A stretch of DNA of 64,000 nt from positions 62,001 through 126,000 of the forward strand of contig JASAND010026680.1 of assembly GCA_030248195.1 (NCBI GenBank), given 5' to 3'. Of the stretch, positions 33,101-45,269 are shown piece after piece. Under the pieces are notes generated by a model. It was not told the DNA's origin. It did not search any database and saw only the letters and a list, made by a program, of their open reading frames with translations. A program made the translations under genes and the position numbers. Source of the DNA: Trissonchulus latispiculum. Lineage: Eukaryota; Nematoda; Enoplea; Enoplida; Ironidae. The stretch's first letter is position 1. The number at the start of each line of letters is the position of its first letter.

Positions 33101-36100
33101 TTTTTTGGTAAAATTCTATTGGGATTTTAAATTTTTTCAAAAATCGCCTCGCCAGGGACGACTTTTGCAGTTCGCTGAAAATTTTTGTTCAAGGTGCAAC
33201 CCCCCTCAAATTTTTTTGGGGACAAGCCCCCCCCAGGACCCGACCCTATGTTAATGTATGTCGCTGGTCTGCTCAAATCAGCCCCCCCCCCTCCAAATGA
33301 TAAAAAATAAAAATCGTCTCCAGCGCACGCCTAACGAAGATTATAAATTCCTAGTTTGTAGGAGTGTTAGATCTGAGCAATTATTGACATTGCAATTGGC
33401 TAAGTGCTACCTACCTTCATGTTCACTTAATGTTTCCGGGAAATCAATTTTTTCGACGGTCCTACTATGTAGCAAATCACATTGAATGGATCCAATACAC
33501 CTAATCTATTTGTTGTTTAGATTAGCGGAAAAGGAAGAATCCAGCAGCGGCAGCTCCAAGGATAGAAAAGAAGAGGCTGTTGCCTCCAAATCTGTCGGTA
33601 CTCAGTGCAAGAAGGATATATCGTTCTCTACACTGAACGCGGATGCACTCTTTCCTCGTTGTTCTAGGTTAGCACTGTGAAATTTAGAAATTCGAGAAGG
33701 GAAAGAAATTCAATATATATATGATCAAGATCACTATACATGCACTTTAGAACGACGATGAATTTGTTGGACCATGCTCTTAAAACCTAAAGCCGTGGAT
33801 CTTTAATAAATGTCTCTAATAAATGTCTCAAGTAAATGTTAGTGAAATATTACAACTAAAAATTACATTAAATTATTAAATTAATTTTGAAATTTTGTTG
33901 TTACACTTCAGCACAAAACGACCTGCCTGTGAAAGTCGATCCTGGGCCGAGCCGGAAAGAGACACATCCAGAAGAAATTCCCACGTTCGCGAAGAGAAAC
34001 AGGAACGCTCCAAATCATTTTCGACTCAAGATTCTCCGGAACATCAGTCTCCTATAAGAATAACCAGGGTAAAAATTACTCTGTTTCGTTGTGTCTCATT
34101 TTAAATTGGTTGCGGTTTGTTTGCATTATTCTAATTCTTCTACATGTTGAGAACTAAGTTTTTGCTGACGCTGCTACTAACAAAGTGAATGCTGTTCAAC
34201 TGTTCAATGTTCAACTGTTCTGTTCAATCGGCACTGTTCAACTTTCAATTAGATTGGAATTGATTCACTGATTGATTAATTAATTAATTAATTAGTTAAT
34301 TAATAAATTAATTTGTTTTCAATTCCTCCAGTTCACTTTCGCTTCTGATTATAATTTTATAGGCTCCAAACAGTTGGCGTCGCACCAAAACCATGGATCA
34401 CAGCAGTTCCATTGTGAAGTACGAGGACAGTCTGAAGTCCCATGCTGCCAATTCAACCGCTCTCTCTGGTGCATTTCTTACGGTACCTTGCCAGACTCAG
34501 GAAAAGCGTCCCTCCCTCGGTGCCATCGGGTATCTGCGCGAATCGGGTCAGGCAGTGGTCGAAAAGGGACCTCCGCCTTCCGAGATCCGCAGAGGCTCAA
34601 TGCAGACCGGTGCCCTGGCGCATACCTCGCCTGAGATGGCTCGCCGGATGAGCCAGCTGAAGGAAATGCGCCAGGCTCAGTCCTATGCCAAGGCAGAGGA
34701 TGAACTGAGAGCCAGGCAGCAGCGGCCGCCTGTGCTCGCCCAGATCTACTCCCGCAGCGATGTGGGCCCTGAGTATCGACGTCGCTCTCTGGTTCGGCAG
34801 GATCCGATCCTACCAGAGTCAACGGCCGACCTGGACGGAGTGGGCGGCGATTATGGGCCTATGATGGCCGAATTTTATCGCCAATGTCAGTCCGTCTTTA
34901 CCTGCCCCATTCCCGTGGATGTGGGTGGTAGAGCGCCGGATGTGCGTCCGGTTGAACCTATGGACAGTCGGCCCAGCCCGTCCAAGCAGATGCTTGAACC
35001 GGGCAGCGCAGCCAATTTTCCCGGCGTTCGTCGACAGTCGCGCAGCTGTGACGTGGACTACGCCAACTCGGGCCGACGCAGTCCAGTCACAACGCCGACC
35101 CGGCAAGCCAAGAGTTTGGAGGCCCCGCCGACTACGATTATTTATCCCAGAGATCCGCGTAGAAGTGTCCATCCGGACGCCCGATTGGACGTTCATCCGC
35201 CGCGTCCCATCAGGGCTCCTACCCTAATTCGACAGTGCACGACGGATAGTAGCGAAATAGATCTGGACACGTTGGCAGAAAGGGTAGGCGGGTTTTATAG
35301 ATTGTCGTTTTCATTAACGGATGCACTATTGATGTATCTCTGTATTGTTTGCACCGCAATTACAACATTATTGTAATGACACTTTGTCACACCACACATT
35401 TTCCCTATTCACACTAGTTCTTAAATTATATGAACGTCATTAATGAGGTTCTTTCATAGGTATTATTACCAATCTAAGGAAGATACTTTAAACGTTCAAA
35501 AATTATTTGTTCAAAGTTTAAAAGAAATCTCAGGCATGGGCACTTGTTGGTTGGCTTACCCGTATCTAGAAGTGAGATAAGAGAAACCCAAGTTAAGTAG
35601 ACTAAAAGGTAGCAGATTGCGGAATTTAGCTAGTTCTTGTGGAGAAACTAAAGGCAGATAGCTTCGTCGCATACAGCAAGTTAAAGATTCAGGTTGATTT
35701 GGAAAACGAGCGCAGTCAAGATTGCGAACTCATTGCCTAATTCATATCACCTCTTAAAGTTGCCGGAGTCGGGTCGACCTTGTTTACGTAATGAAATTAA
35801 GAGATCGCCCAGCTGCTTGCTTTTTCGTTCTACTGTTGTTGTTGCACTTGTGCGCGGCTTTGCTCATTCTAGACAGTAGCACACCTAACCAAAAGATTAG
35901 GTACGGCGTGCGTAATTCAATTCGAAAAGATTACGAAACAAGTAACGGCTACTCCGATTCTAAGCTCCCATTCCAGTGCCCGTGCCTTTGCTATATTTGT
36001 TCATTTATCCTTTGCATGAGTGGTGTTGTCGCCTGTTGATGTAATGCGTTATGCAAACTGTTTGTTCTTATTGACTAAGCTGCACTTAGTTTCTTCCCAG

Positions 36101-39100
36101 GACACTGCGGACATAAAAGCTGAATGTAAAAAGCTGTGGCTTCTCCGAAGCACTCTGGAAGCCTCGGATGATGACGATGAGCCCCTTCCAGAGAATGAGA
36201 GCGAACAACCTCCCACCTCCACCTCAGCTCCGCAAGGCCATTCCCCCACGGTAAGGAAGGATGAAACTAAAGAAACTAAAGCGCTTTTGAGGTTTAAAGA
36301 AAACAATTTCGCTTTCTACATTTTTAGTCAGACTCTAGACTGAAACGTGCAATTTCGGTAATTCTTTAGGTCGACTCCCGAAACCAAAACCAAAACCAGT
36401 CACAAAATTTAACACAAGTAAAGGAAACAAACAACTAGTTATCACAAAGCAATACCTTGTAGTCCGAACAAATATTGGAGTGCAAACGTAAGCCTTGTAA
36501 AGCTATTTAGGATTAACCAAGAGTTTATAATACCAAGAGTGGGAAGCTTGGCCCTTCCTAATGGAAATGGCCTGCGAGATGCTCGGCACATTAAGGCCGA
36601 AATCTCGGGGGGGGGGTACCACTTACCATTGTTCAGCATGTGTTTATATGCGTTTGAACTAAAACGCATCTGATTGGCTAATCGCCTACCTTATGTCAAA
36701 TTTACGTGTATAAGCGGACCCCCCCCCGAGGCTTTTCAGTTCGACTGCATATAAACACACGCTTAACAACGCTAAGCGGGACCCCCCCGAGCTCTCGGGG
36801 GGGGGTCCGCTTATACACGTAAATTTGACATAAGGTAGGCGATTAGCCAATCAGATGCGTTTTAGTTCAAACGCATATAAACACATGCTGAACAATGGTA
36901 AGTGGTACCCCGCCACCCGAGATTTCGGCCTTAATGTGATCAGAACGTATCCTACACGTACACGTCGTCGTATATCGTCGTACATATTGTCGTTGTTAAC
37001 TGTCGTTTATGTCATTGTCAGTTTGTCACTGATCATTAACTGTTCTAACTTATAAAACAAGTCTGATCATAAGTGGGAATTCTCAAGAATATTCTTAGAA
37101 AATTGAAAAAATTACAAAACGTAGTTGTTTGGCAGTGAAAGATATTATGAGATTGTGATTATGAGAAGCCCTTAAACCGCCGCCGATAGTTTGATACGCC
37201 TTTTATTACCTCGTTCAACAAAAAACAAGGAGCCCTTATAAAAGTCCTTGTTAGCAGACAAGACACAGTCGAGATGTCTTCTAGGTAAAGATTGTACAAG
37301 GAGTGAAAAGTTTAGCCTTCTTTTTTGACATAAAAACTTGTAACCTATGCCATGAGTTGGGAGTGATTTCTATTGACATTGTTTGTTGCCATCAATCATC
37401 TTTAAGTAAAGTGAGATATCCACAAACTGTAACTAAAGTGTTTTAGAATGAAGATGGAGAAGCAAGCGCGTCCTATACCACATCCTTTGAGTCCAACACG
37501 GAACCGGTCCCACCTCCCGATGAGTGTCTCAAAAGACGGCGATCTTCTTATTTGGAACCTCCGGCCTTGAGCCATGAGATGAAACGACAAAGATACAAGT
37601 ACGTGTGTGTTGCTAAGCACGAGACAGAAAGTATGAAATCAGTTGTGTGTGATTAGAATAAAATTTATTAGGTCTCATTCAGCTTGGGTCTTTTCCTCCG
37701 GTACTGTTTCGGGATCAGGCCACGGACTTGGTGGGCGCCTAATGCCCCAGTCCCGATTAGCAATCAGCCAAATCGGTTCGACTTCGACACGTAAATTTTT
37801 CGGGTCTGGCCGGAAACAAGTCGGTTTTTCTGACGAAACCTATTTATCCGGCCTTTTCTGCTTGTTCATCACCATTTGTTTCTGACTCCTTCTCTCTAAC
37901 AGCATGGTTTGCACCTTATCCGGGAGGGGGGAAGAGAGATTGTAACCTCTGTAAATGTAACCATGTAAATTGTGTTTACCTACGTAAGTATGTAGATACC
38001 TACACTACAGTACCTAAGTTAATTTTCTTTCTAGATCGTGGCCCCACTCCCCGTTTTAGATCTATTCAAACTCCCTTTATTGACATTTTGTATTTCAATT
38101 TGTTGTCTATTTTGTTTCAGAAGTCTATTCGCCAAGCGGCAACTTCTCATGCAGCAAGGAGAAAGTTTGGATGACGGTAGCTTTGATCGAAGTATAGAAA
38201 GAAGCATTGACAGCTATGATAGAAGTTTTGAGAGTACCGATTCCAGTCGTCCTGAATTCTTTCTCACCTCCTTTGAGTCTAACGTATCCAATGTCTCAAA
38301 TCTGTCAAATAATTCCTATGTTTCAAACACTGAGGAGCAAAGTGGTAAATACTTATTTATTTTATTTTAATTCAGTCTTATTAGTTGTTGAATCATCAAA
38401 CGATACTCCTGTTAGCTGATGCCAGAAAATATACAGAACAGTTATGCTGCTGCCATTTTGTATTTTCTTTGTATTATTCTATGGAGTACATTAACATAAT
38501 CTTGTATAATTCCACTACCTATAAACCATAAACTACCTAGCTCAATTATGACACGGAAAAATTTCTTTCTTTCAGACAGCACCGGCGACAGTTCAGGGAA
38601 AAAGCGAATTGGCGACATCAAGCACGACAGTGGCTACAAGTCTCAGTCGACCGAAGGTCAGCCTGGTACAAGCGGCGCCCATCGGATGACTGGGTCATCC
38701 AATCACAACTTGACAGAACCCGGTTCCTCCATGAATCTATCGGTTCGGGGATTTTCCCAGTCTTTGGACGCCCGTTCTCCCACATCCAACTCCTACCTGG
38801 ATCACCAACCCTATCCGGAAAAGCGCTCTCCACGGGAAGGATCCAGGTCACGTGATCACAGTCCAATGAGCCACATCGTGCCCGTCCCACCGCTGAACCG
38901 AGACTACTCCATCGACTCCAAAACAGACCAAATCTTCAGAGAATTTAGTCGCTATGATCCGGAAATGGATCGAGCTCAGGCCTCTCGATTTGCGAAATCC
39001 GCCTCCGTTGATCATCGATATCCGGCCGTTCCGACCGGCGGAAGCAGTCCAGGGCGAAGCGCAGCCCGACGATACTTGCCCCATTCCCCGGGACCCTCGC

Positions 39101-39285
39101 ATATGCAGGGAGAAATGCAGCATAAGCTGGCAAATTCCTTTGATGGACGTCAAAAGGTCCACGAAAATAGATACGTTCCCCCGCCGATTTTTGCTCGCCG
39201 ACCCGCTCAAAGCTGTCACACTTCAATTCCCATTATAAAACTTCCGACAGAGGAAGAATTGGCTGCTATTGTGCCAAAGTCTTGA
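30137..39285 (+). CDS. Ten-exon membrane-anchored protein with long disordered tail
   Basis: Predicted coding exons: 30137-30547, 30775-30902, 32615-32758, 33521-33667, 33912-34068, 34363-35283, 36101-36250, 37447-37598, 38121-38344, 38576-39285. All introns are GT-AG, phases agree at every junction and the sum is 3144 bases (1047 residues plus stop), which supports the model. Two hydrophobic stretches (about residues 117-137 and 146-169, the latter with GVIGG) are followed by CKYCFKRK, suggesting a membrane hairpin, or one anchor plus a signal, with a cytoplasmic tail. The tail of about 870 residues is rich in Ser, Pro, Arg and Asp, without a recognised domain. It has a helical Arg/Glu-rich patch (MARRMSQLKEMRQAQ), an acidic patch (EASDDDDEPLPENES), and the word TSFESN in both exons 8 and 9. 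Exons are GC-richer than introns. The start is the first Met after an in-frame TGA; exon 1 is the least certain. Possibly an adhesion or signalling scaffold; function unknown. Confidence 0.7.
33010..33270 (+). repeat. Dispersed repeat, copy 2 (intronic)
   Basis: Reverse-complement relative of 5190-5510, lying in intron 3 of the ten-exon gene. Shared words include CAGGACCCGACCCTATGTTAA and a G/C-run plus AAATTTTTTTGGGGACAAGC. The reading frame 32883-33254 across it is repeat-derived. Confidence 0.6.
36587..36938. mobile_element. 352-bp foldback element in intron 7
   Basis: Almost perfect palindrome. CACATTAAGGCCGAAATCTC opens the left arm and its complement closes the right. The arms encode the same nonsense peptide start on both strands (36442-36669 minus and 36855-37055 plus), which explains those frames. 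G-runs of 7-10 and ATATAAACACA words lie inside. Remnants of a second copy flank the hAT-like element at 40969. Confidence 0.85.
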
Positions 39286-40534
39286 AATTTCTAGTTGACA
39301 TTACATTGATCTGTTGTTATTATCTGTGTGAATTTTAATTATGAACACAAGAAAGATAAGAAATAATAATTTAGCTTGTTAAAGGAATCGTTACGTATAT
39401 ACTGCTGGCAGCGACTGCAGTTAAAAGTATATTCTCACTATATTCTATCTCGAATAAGGATAGGTAACGACATCATCATCAACGTATTTTATTCAAAGGT
39501 ATACGTTAAGCTTAACGTTTACATCTGAACCTAAATTAGGTACTCAGATTGTCATTCTTGTAGAATTAGTTCTCTTCTAAAGTTCCACATGTCGTGGAGA
39601 ATCGTAAAAAGCGACACTGACAAGATCACAGTTTGGTAACAACGTTGCTGCATAGCCAACTCTGTGAGTTCGTTTGGATAGGAATTTAACGGCATCTTCT
39701 AAACAAACAATATATACGATATACATTACTGCAAACAATATATACTCAAAGCCAAAACGAAACGTTTAAGGAAAGTTTATCAAATAGTCTGTCCATAAGA
39801 TTCGATCGAATGAACGAAATAATGACAAAAACATTTATGGAAAAGGCTGATATAAAAAATTTCCGCAACAACCATACTCTTGCATGTGAGGATAGGCAAA
39901 CTTTCTTGAAGTCTGCTTCTCTAAGCTTTCTTGAAATTGTCATTTTAACTTTCTAATTCAACCTAAGCTTGTAAAATTCGAATCCAGCTTACCAATCGAT
40001 GACTTAGGAGCCAAACTTGGAATCTCAAACCCGGATGCCGGTTTATACCATTCATCGATCACCACACCACCTCAAAATCAAACAAAACCAGAATGATTAT
40101 TCTTTAATATTTCTTTCAGTTCTATCGATTATGAGAAAATACAGTAACAGGACAACTTTATTGGATCAGCCTCAGCCCACGAAAGAAAACTGTATAAATA
40201 CGAATCCGACCATACGAATCAGATGGTTGAGTTGAATTACAGCCGATTCAAATTATCGCAACATCTGAACTGAACACTCGAAACATTCGAACCTCACGTC
40301 TCGCTCAAGCCTACCTCTATGAAGCCTGTTATTGGCGCTTGCTGTGTACTGTACAAACAATTACTACATTTCATTGAACTGCTTCAAATAAGATATACCT
40401 ACCTGGTACAAAAGCCAACATCTCTGTGTTGCGAACTTCTTTATACTTATATAAGACTCAATTCTCTAATACTCCTAGTTGATACCAAGAATACGTAATG
40501 GAATATTCTATTATGTAGTCTTGTTTATACTAAG
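39286..40534. other. Region between convergent genes, no gene seen
   Basis: 3' flank of the ten-exon gene (+) and of the Gly-rich protein gene (-). AT-rich; no supported exon or clear AATAAA at the expected positions of either gene. Confidence 0.4.
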
Positions 40535-42300
40535 TTAAGTTGTAAACTTGCCATCTATGTGCTCATGTGGACTAATTCTTTCTTTGAACACACTGTATCC
40601 ATGATGAGCGTATCTGTGGCCAAGCAACAGGCCCAGTGGCAATTCCAGAAGTCCACTCACTAGTCGTCCAACTAATCCACCTCCTGCCTTTTTCACAACT
40701 TCTTGCACAAGCTTTTCAGCGAACGAATTGAACTTGGACTGAATCTGAATAGGACTGCGATCCATTAGCTGACGGTAGTAGTTCGTAGCATCCAGGGCTT
40801 CATTGCGAAATTCTCTCATGTTAACAGCTTTGCCTATATAATACATTGTACATAAGAATAAATGGATAAAAACATGGTATCAAGAGTTTATTGTAGGAAA
40901 AGTAAGGTACCAAGTCCATCCCGCTTTATCAGATGCTCGGGCCATTAAGGACGAAATCTCGGCGGTGGTAGTGTTTTAGAACGGCCGGGAAGCCGGCGGC
41001 CGGCCGCCGGCCGGCCGGCGGCTTTTGAGCCGGTGGCCGGCCCGGCTGAGTGTCTGGCCGTTCGGCCGGCGGCCGGCCGTTGGCCGTTCGGCCGTCCAGC
41101 CGGCGGCTGGCCGCCGGCCTAACACAAATATTTGTAGTTAATACAGCAATTTGACCAGAGCAACAGATGTTTACAAAACAAATCCAAGAAAGAATGTGAA
41201 CTTATTCCAAATATATAAGTAAAAACCGATTCCATTGCCTTTTTAATGCATCAATATTTATATTTTACAATTTTCTAGCTCAGATTGCCTTCAAACACTG
41301 AAAAATATGTCTGGCTAGCCGCCGGCCAGCCGGCCGTTGGTCGCCGGCCGAGAACGGCCAACGGCCGGCCGGCCGCCGGCCAGCCGGTGACAGTTTTTCG
41401 CCGGCCGGCGGCCGCCGGCGGGCGGTTCAAAAACACTAGGCGGTGGTACCACTTGTATTGTCACTGTTAAGCATGATTTTATACTAAAGTCCGACCGAAA
41501 GGTAGAAAGCGAAATTGTTTTCTTTATATCTGAAAGGCGCTTCAAGCTAGCGCTAGCTACCTTAAAGAATATATTTTCTGGACCGGAATGATGAGATCTC
41601 TCGTTTCGTGAAAATATATTTTTGAGATTTCCCGTGCGATTTCAAGGAGTGCTGCTTTCACATGTCCAGAATAATTGGTAAGTACTACTACCTCAATTGT
41701 CGCAGGAAATTTTTCCCCTTGTCCGAATGTCCTGCACACCAAATTTCGACTTTTTTGGTTGAAAAATGTGTGAATTATTCCAATTTTCCGTTTTTCGAAC
41801 TCTTATTTCGAGATTTTTTGCCGCTTTTTCGATTTCTGACTGGCTTTTACTCGTGACTCACTCAGCGAAAAAACTTTTCGATTTGATTTCAGGACCGTCT
41901 AGGACACAGAGTTCAGTAAATATACTATATATATATTTTTCTTCAAATTCTCTGAAAGATTCATTTTACTTCATTTAATTCAGTTAATTCATAAATACAC
42001 TGAAAATAGCGCTGAAGGGACCCCTCTGCGAAAGGCAGGTGTAAAGTAAATCAAAACCATGGTCACTATTTGTGCCAAAGTAGAACAGATGCTTCAACAA
42101 AAAACAAACTACCAGATAAACACACGTTTTACTATATTTTCGTTGAAGACTGTGCAATTAAATTGTTTACCTTTGCAGGGTCCATGCTGAGCCATCGGAT
42201 TACCACCACCCAAGAGACCGCCAATCAGACCTCCGCCGCCTCCGCCGCCGCCACCCAAAAGTCCGCCGAACAGTCCAGCATTCGTATGGTGTCCTAACAT
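40535..42300 (-). CDS. Small glycine-rich protein, two exons
   Basis: Exon 1 is 42171-42300 and exon 2 is 40535-40833, joined by a GT-AG intron in phase 1, giving 142 residues. Exon 1 encodes MLGHHTNAGLFGGLLGG followed by a run of nine glycines interrupted by a Leu/Ile patch, then PMAQHGPCK. Exon 2 encodes a charged helical region (MREFRNEALDATNYYRQL...SKFNSFAEKLVQEVVKK) and then AGGGLVGRLVSGLLELPLGL, a Gly/Leu-rich segment that may be amphipathic or membrane-associating. There is no classical signal peptide. The intron holds a hAT-like MITE. I do not recognise the family. An unseen upstream non-coding exon is possible. Confidence 0.6.
40930..40968 (+). repeat. Left remnant of a 36587-type foldback element
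   Basis: GATGCTCGGGCCATTAAGGACGAAATCTCG resembles the left border of the 36587-36938 element. The matching continuation (GGTACCACTT...) resumes at 41445, after the hAT-like insertion, so one repeat was split by another. Confidence 0.65.
40969..41438. mobile_element. 470-bp hAT-like MITE with CGGCCGGC subterminal repeats
   Basis: Terminal inverted repeats read TAGTGTTTTAGAAC (left) and TAGTGTTTTTGAAC (right, complemented). The element is flanked by an exact 8-bp duplication GGCGGTGG (40961-40968 and 41439-41446), the length typical of hAT transposases. About 130 bases inside each end consist of GGCCGGC/GCCGGCC words in both orientations, around an AT-rich non-coding core. Non-autonomous. It lies inside an older foldback element, itself in the intron of the Gly-rich gene. 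Confidence 0.85.
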
Positions 42301-42589
42301 AGATTTAGCAAGAGTACATAATAACTAAGAGTGTCTGCCAGCTGCATCATATTCAGAGATATGTTGAGGATAACAGTTAACACCTTCCTTTCATTGAAAA
42401 TGTGAAGCTACCACAAATGTGGTGCATATATTCTGGCTTCTTTGGCAAAATTTAGACTCACCCCGTTCCAAAATCCGGTTCCGGCACGTGTATCTGATTA
42501 CACGGTTTAGTTGGCAGTTTGGAAATGTTATTCAAAGATAACGGTTGACTCCCCCCCTGCTGCCACAGAGCATCCAGCATATGCAAATT

Positions 42590-42930
42590 GCATGCGCACA
42601 CGTTGAAGCTCGACGCGTTCTCGCAACGCGGCTGGTTACTTTAAGGGACCTTCATCATAGTCGCGAACATAGTACGCGCGTAGACGCGCCCCGACGTGCG
42701 TCTATAAACGTCATTGTCATTATCATTTTGCGCGCATCAACGCGCGTCGATATGCGTCGATGTGCGTAAACTGGCATGCTACAAATAGACGCGATGACGC
42801 GTTGTCGACGCACGTCGACACCTCCTACTGTAGCATGGCAGTGTAACGCGTTAGCGCGCTTCCACGCACGTCTATGTACGTTGACATGAGTTTACGCGCC
42901 TACTCGCGATTGAACTATGAAATCAGCATT
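42590..42930. repeat. ACGCGCGTC-rich interspersed repeat
   Basis: Dense in GACGCGC, ACGCGCGTC and CGACGTGCGTC words in both orientations. Words near the ends (CATAGTCGCGAA left, CGCGATTGAACTATG right) form an imperfect inverted repeat. The 58667-58862 element shares the ATAGT..GCG ending and the same internal words, so the two are probably related MITEs. Directly upstream of the Gly-rich gene. Confidence 0.5.
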
Positions 42931-43600
42931 ACCGATTGAACACTTTAGAGTGAGGAAGCATACACAATTGGTATCGTGCATATCGAAGGGAAATAATTAG
43001 TTAATATATGACAATTTTAACAGCTAACAATTTTAAGTACTATGATGAACTCTTAGTCTACCTACCTACGTCAAATCTCTATCAGGTTGGTTACTATATA
43101 TTATACGTTATACACCCCCCGGAAAATTTGCCATGTCGGGGAAATTTTTATAAAGTTTTCGCGGCGTTGGCGCGAATTTTGTTAATTAACTCAGAAAAAT
43201 CTATTTTACACATCAAATTACACGGTTAAACTTTCTAAAATTTGTGCAAAATCTGCTCTGAAAAATAGGTTACAATTATGCCACCTTCTAAAAAGGTCTG
43301 GCTTTTAGCTAAGTGCTGCCGCCCCCAGACCCCCTCCATTTTAGCTAAAAATTCAACATTTTGCCCTTATAATCTAACAAGTTTGTAGAAATTGTTTTCT
43401 AAAAATGAAAAAACAGGTAAGTGAATTTTTACAGAAATTTGAAATGGTACAATCCCATAGCACAATGAAATAGCACAACTTATGCGATTTGATAATTAAT
43501 CTTTTTAAATGTTTTCATTATGACTTTTATTGTGATTCACAAAACTTCTTCAGCTTCTGTGGGGTTCTGCCCACCCAGACCCCCGTGTTGTGGCTATTTA
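42931..43600. other. Gene-free DNA between repeats
   Basis: AT-rich with no supported exon. The sequence CTGCCGCCCCCAGACCCC (43315-43332) and the similar TCTGCCCACCCAGACCCCCGTG (43566-43587) suggest decayed transposon pieces. Confidence 0.35.
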
Positions 43601-44620
43601 ATGTATATATGTTGCGTACCGTATGAGATGTTGTACCGTATAATACGGTACGTACTGTATAATACGGTGCAAGTTTTTCTGTACCGTATTAAACGGTACG
43701 TCCCGTATCATATTGTACGGTTAGTTTTTGTACCGTATTGGCAAAGAACTGAATCAGATCTGCACAACTAAAAACGATAGAAATATACTAAAATACAACC
43801 AAAGATAGAAATATACTAACAACCAAAGCGTTGTTGCGGACGGTTGCATTTGGAGAATCTATCGGAAATCTATCTATGCTAAGATAATCATAGAATTATA
43901 AATTATTCAATTGCCACAATCTGCATGAATAAAAAATATAGATTTACTATATAATAATAATATAGATTAATAAACTTTACTCTTGCAATTCTTATTTCTA
44001 TGCCACTCTGAACTTGTAATTCTATAAATTCTATTAAATATTTTGAACATAAAAAGTGAAAATGCTTGAAATTAACTTTGAAAGTCAACGTTTTTACACA
44101 AAAATAACGAAAATACAAATAAATAAATTAATATTGGCATAGAAATAAGAATTGCAAGAGTAAAGTTTCTATATTTTTTAGTCATGCAGATTGTGGCAAT
44201 TGAATAACTTATAATTCTATGATTATTTTAGCATACGATAGATATTTCCGATAGATTCTCCAAATGCAACCGTCCGCAACAGCGCTTTAGTTTTAGTATG
44301 CACAGAAAAAGTTTTTTATTGCAAAAATACGGTTTTGTCGGAAGCGACATCTTGAGACGCTATTTTTGCAGCAAAACTCCAAAATTTGTATTATATATTT
44401 GTTTTATTTGTTTTATTTAATATTATTTAACAGCAGTATTCAGTTCTTTGCCAATACGGTACAAAAACTAACCGTACAATATAATACGGGACGTACCGTT
44501 TAATACGGTACAGAAAAACTTGTACCGTATTATACGGTACGTACCGTTTAATACGGTACGAAAATTGCTGTACCGTATTATACGGTACAAAATCGCATAC
44601 GGTACGTAACATATACACAT
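43601..44620. mobile_element. 1-kb foldback element with TACCGTATTATACGGTA arrays
   Basis: The arms are inverted copies. Each outer arm (about 150 bases) contains several palindromic words of the type GTACCGTATTATACGGTAC, then TTTTTGTACCGTATTGGCAAAGAACTGAA. An inner inverted pair (43815-43975 with 44150-44295) shares GCGTTGTTGCGGACGGTTGC-type sequence. The open frames at 43520-43771 and 44427-44618 are translations of the word array and are not genes. Confidence 0.8.
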
Positions 44621-44744
44621 CGTACCACCAACCTTCACAATTTAAACAAGTTCAGTTGTCATAACTTTAGGTTGTGATCCGAAAAAAAACGGAAACAAGA
44701 GAATAACGATTTGGAAAACCTGGATAGATGTAAAAAATTTTTGG

Positions 44745-44785
44745 ATGTGCCCCCCCCGAATTTTTTTCCTGGCTACGCCACTGAG
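44745..44785 (-). repeat. Possible transposon end
   Basis: On the minus strand this reads GGCTCAGTGGCGTAGCCAGG followed by A-rich and G-rich tracts, a form common at one end of hAT-type non-autonomous elements. The partner end is not seen, so this is a truncated piece at best. Confidence 0.35.
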
Positions 44786-45269
44786 CCTAGCCCTAGCCTG
44801 AGCCACTTTTTACCCACCACTGACTGACCCGCGGGTCACACGTGTTGAACCACACCCTACCCGACCCGCGGGTACCCGTGATCCACTTCCAGCTCTGGAC
44901 TAACTAAGGTTTGTTCTTTATTAATTTCATAGTATAGTGTCTTTGTTTATTGTCATTAGGTACTATCATAAATCAGCTCCGACAGCACTTACTTACCTGG
45001 TAGTAGTGTAAGCACGAGGATGACATTGCTCGTCACAAAGCTAGAATAAAGTGATCTTTATATAGCAAATTATTTACTTATTAGCAATTTATCCGTATCC
45101 GCGAAATGAAGAATAATGTAAAGAACATAAGACACAAAAATTAAAAAGAACTAACCATGAGCAATTAGTTAGCCACACCCCACAGTTACCACATTCAGCC
45201 ACATTAGCCACAGTCTAATTTGTTTCACGGAAATCCGAAATTCAAATATCTTTTTTACTTTGTTTTCAG

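Noticed and set aside
34478..35227. Long alternative frames on both strands over exon 6 of the ten-exon gene
   Set aside because: The exon is GC-rich so other frames stay open by chance; only the chosen frame agrees in phase with all neighbouring exons.
43520..44618. Frames with YRIKRYVPYNTVQ repeats
   Set aside because: They translate the TACCGTATTATACGGTA word array of the foldback element.
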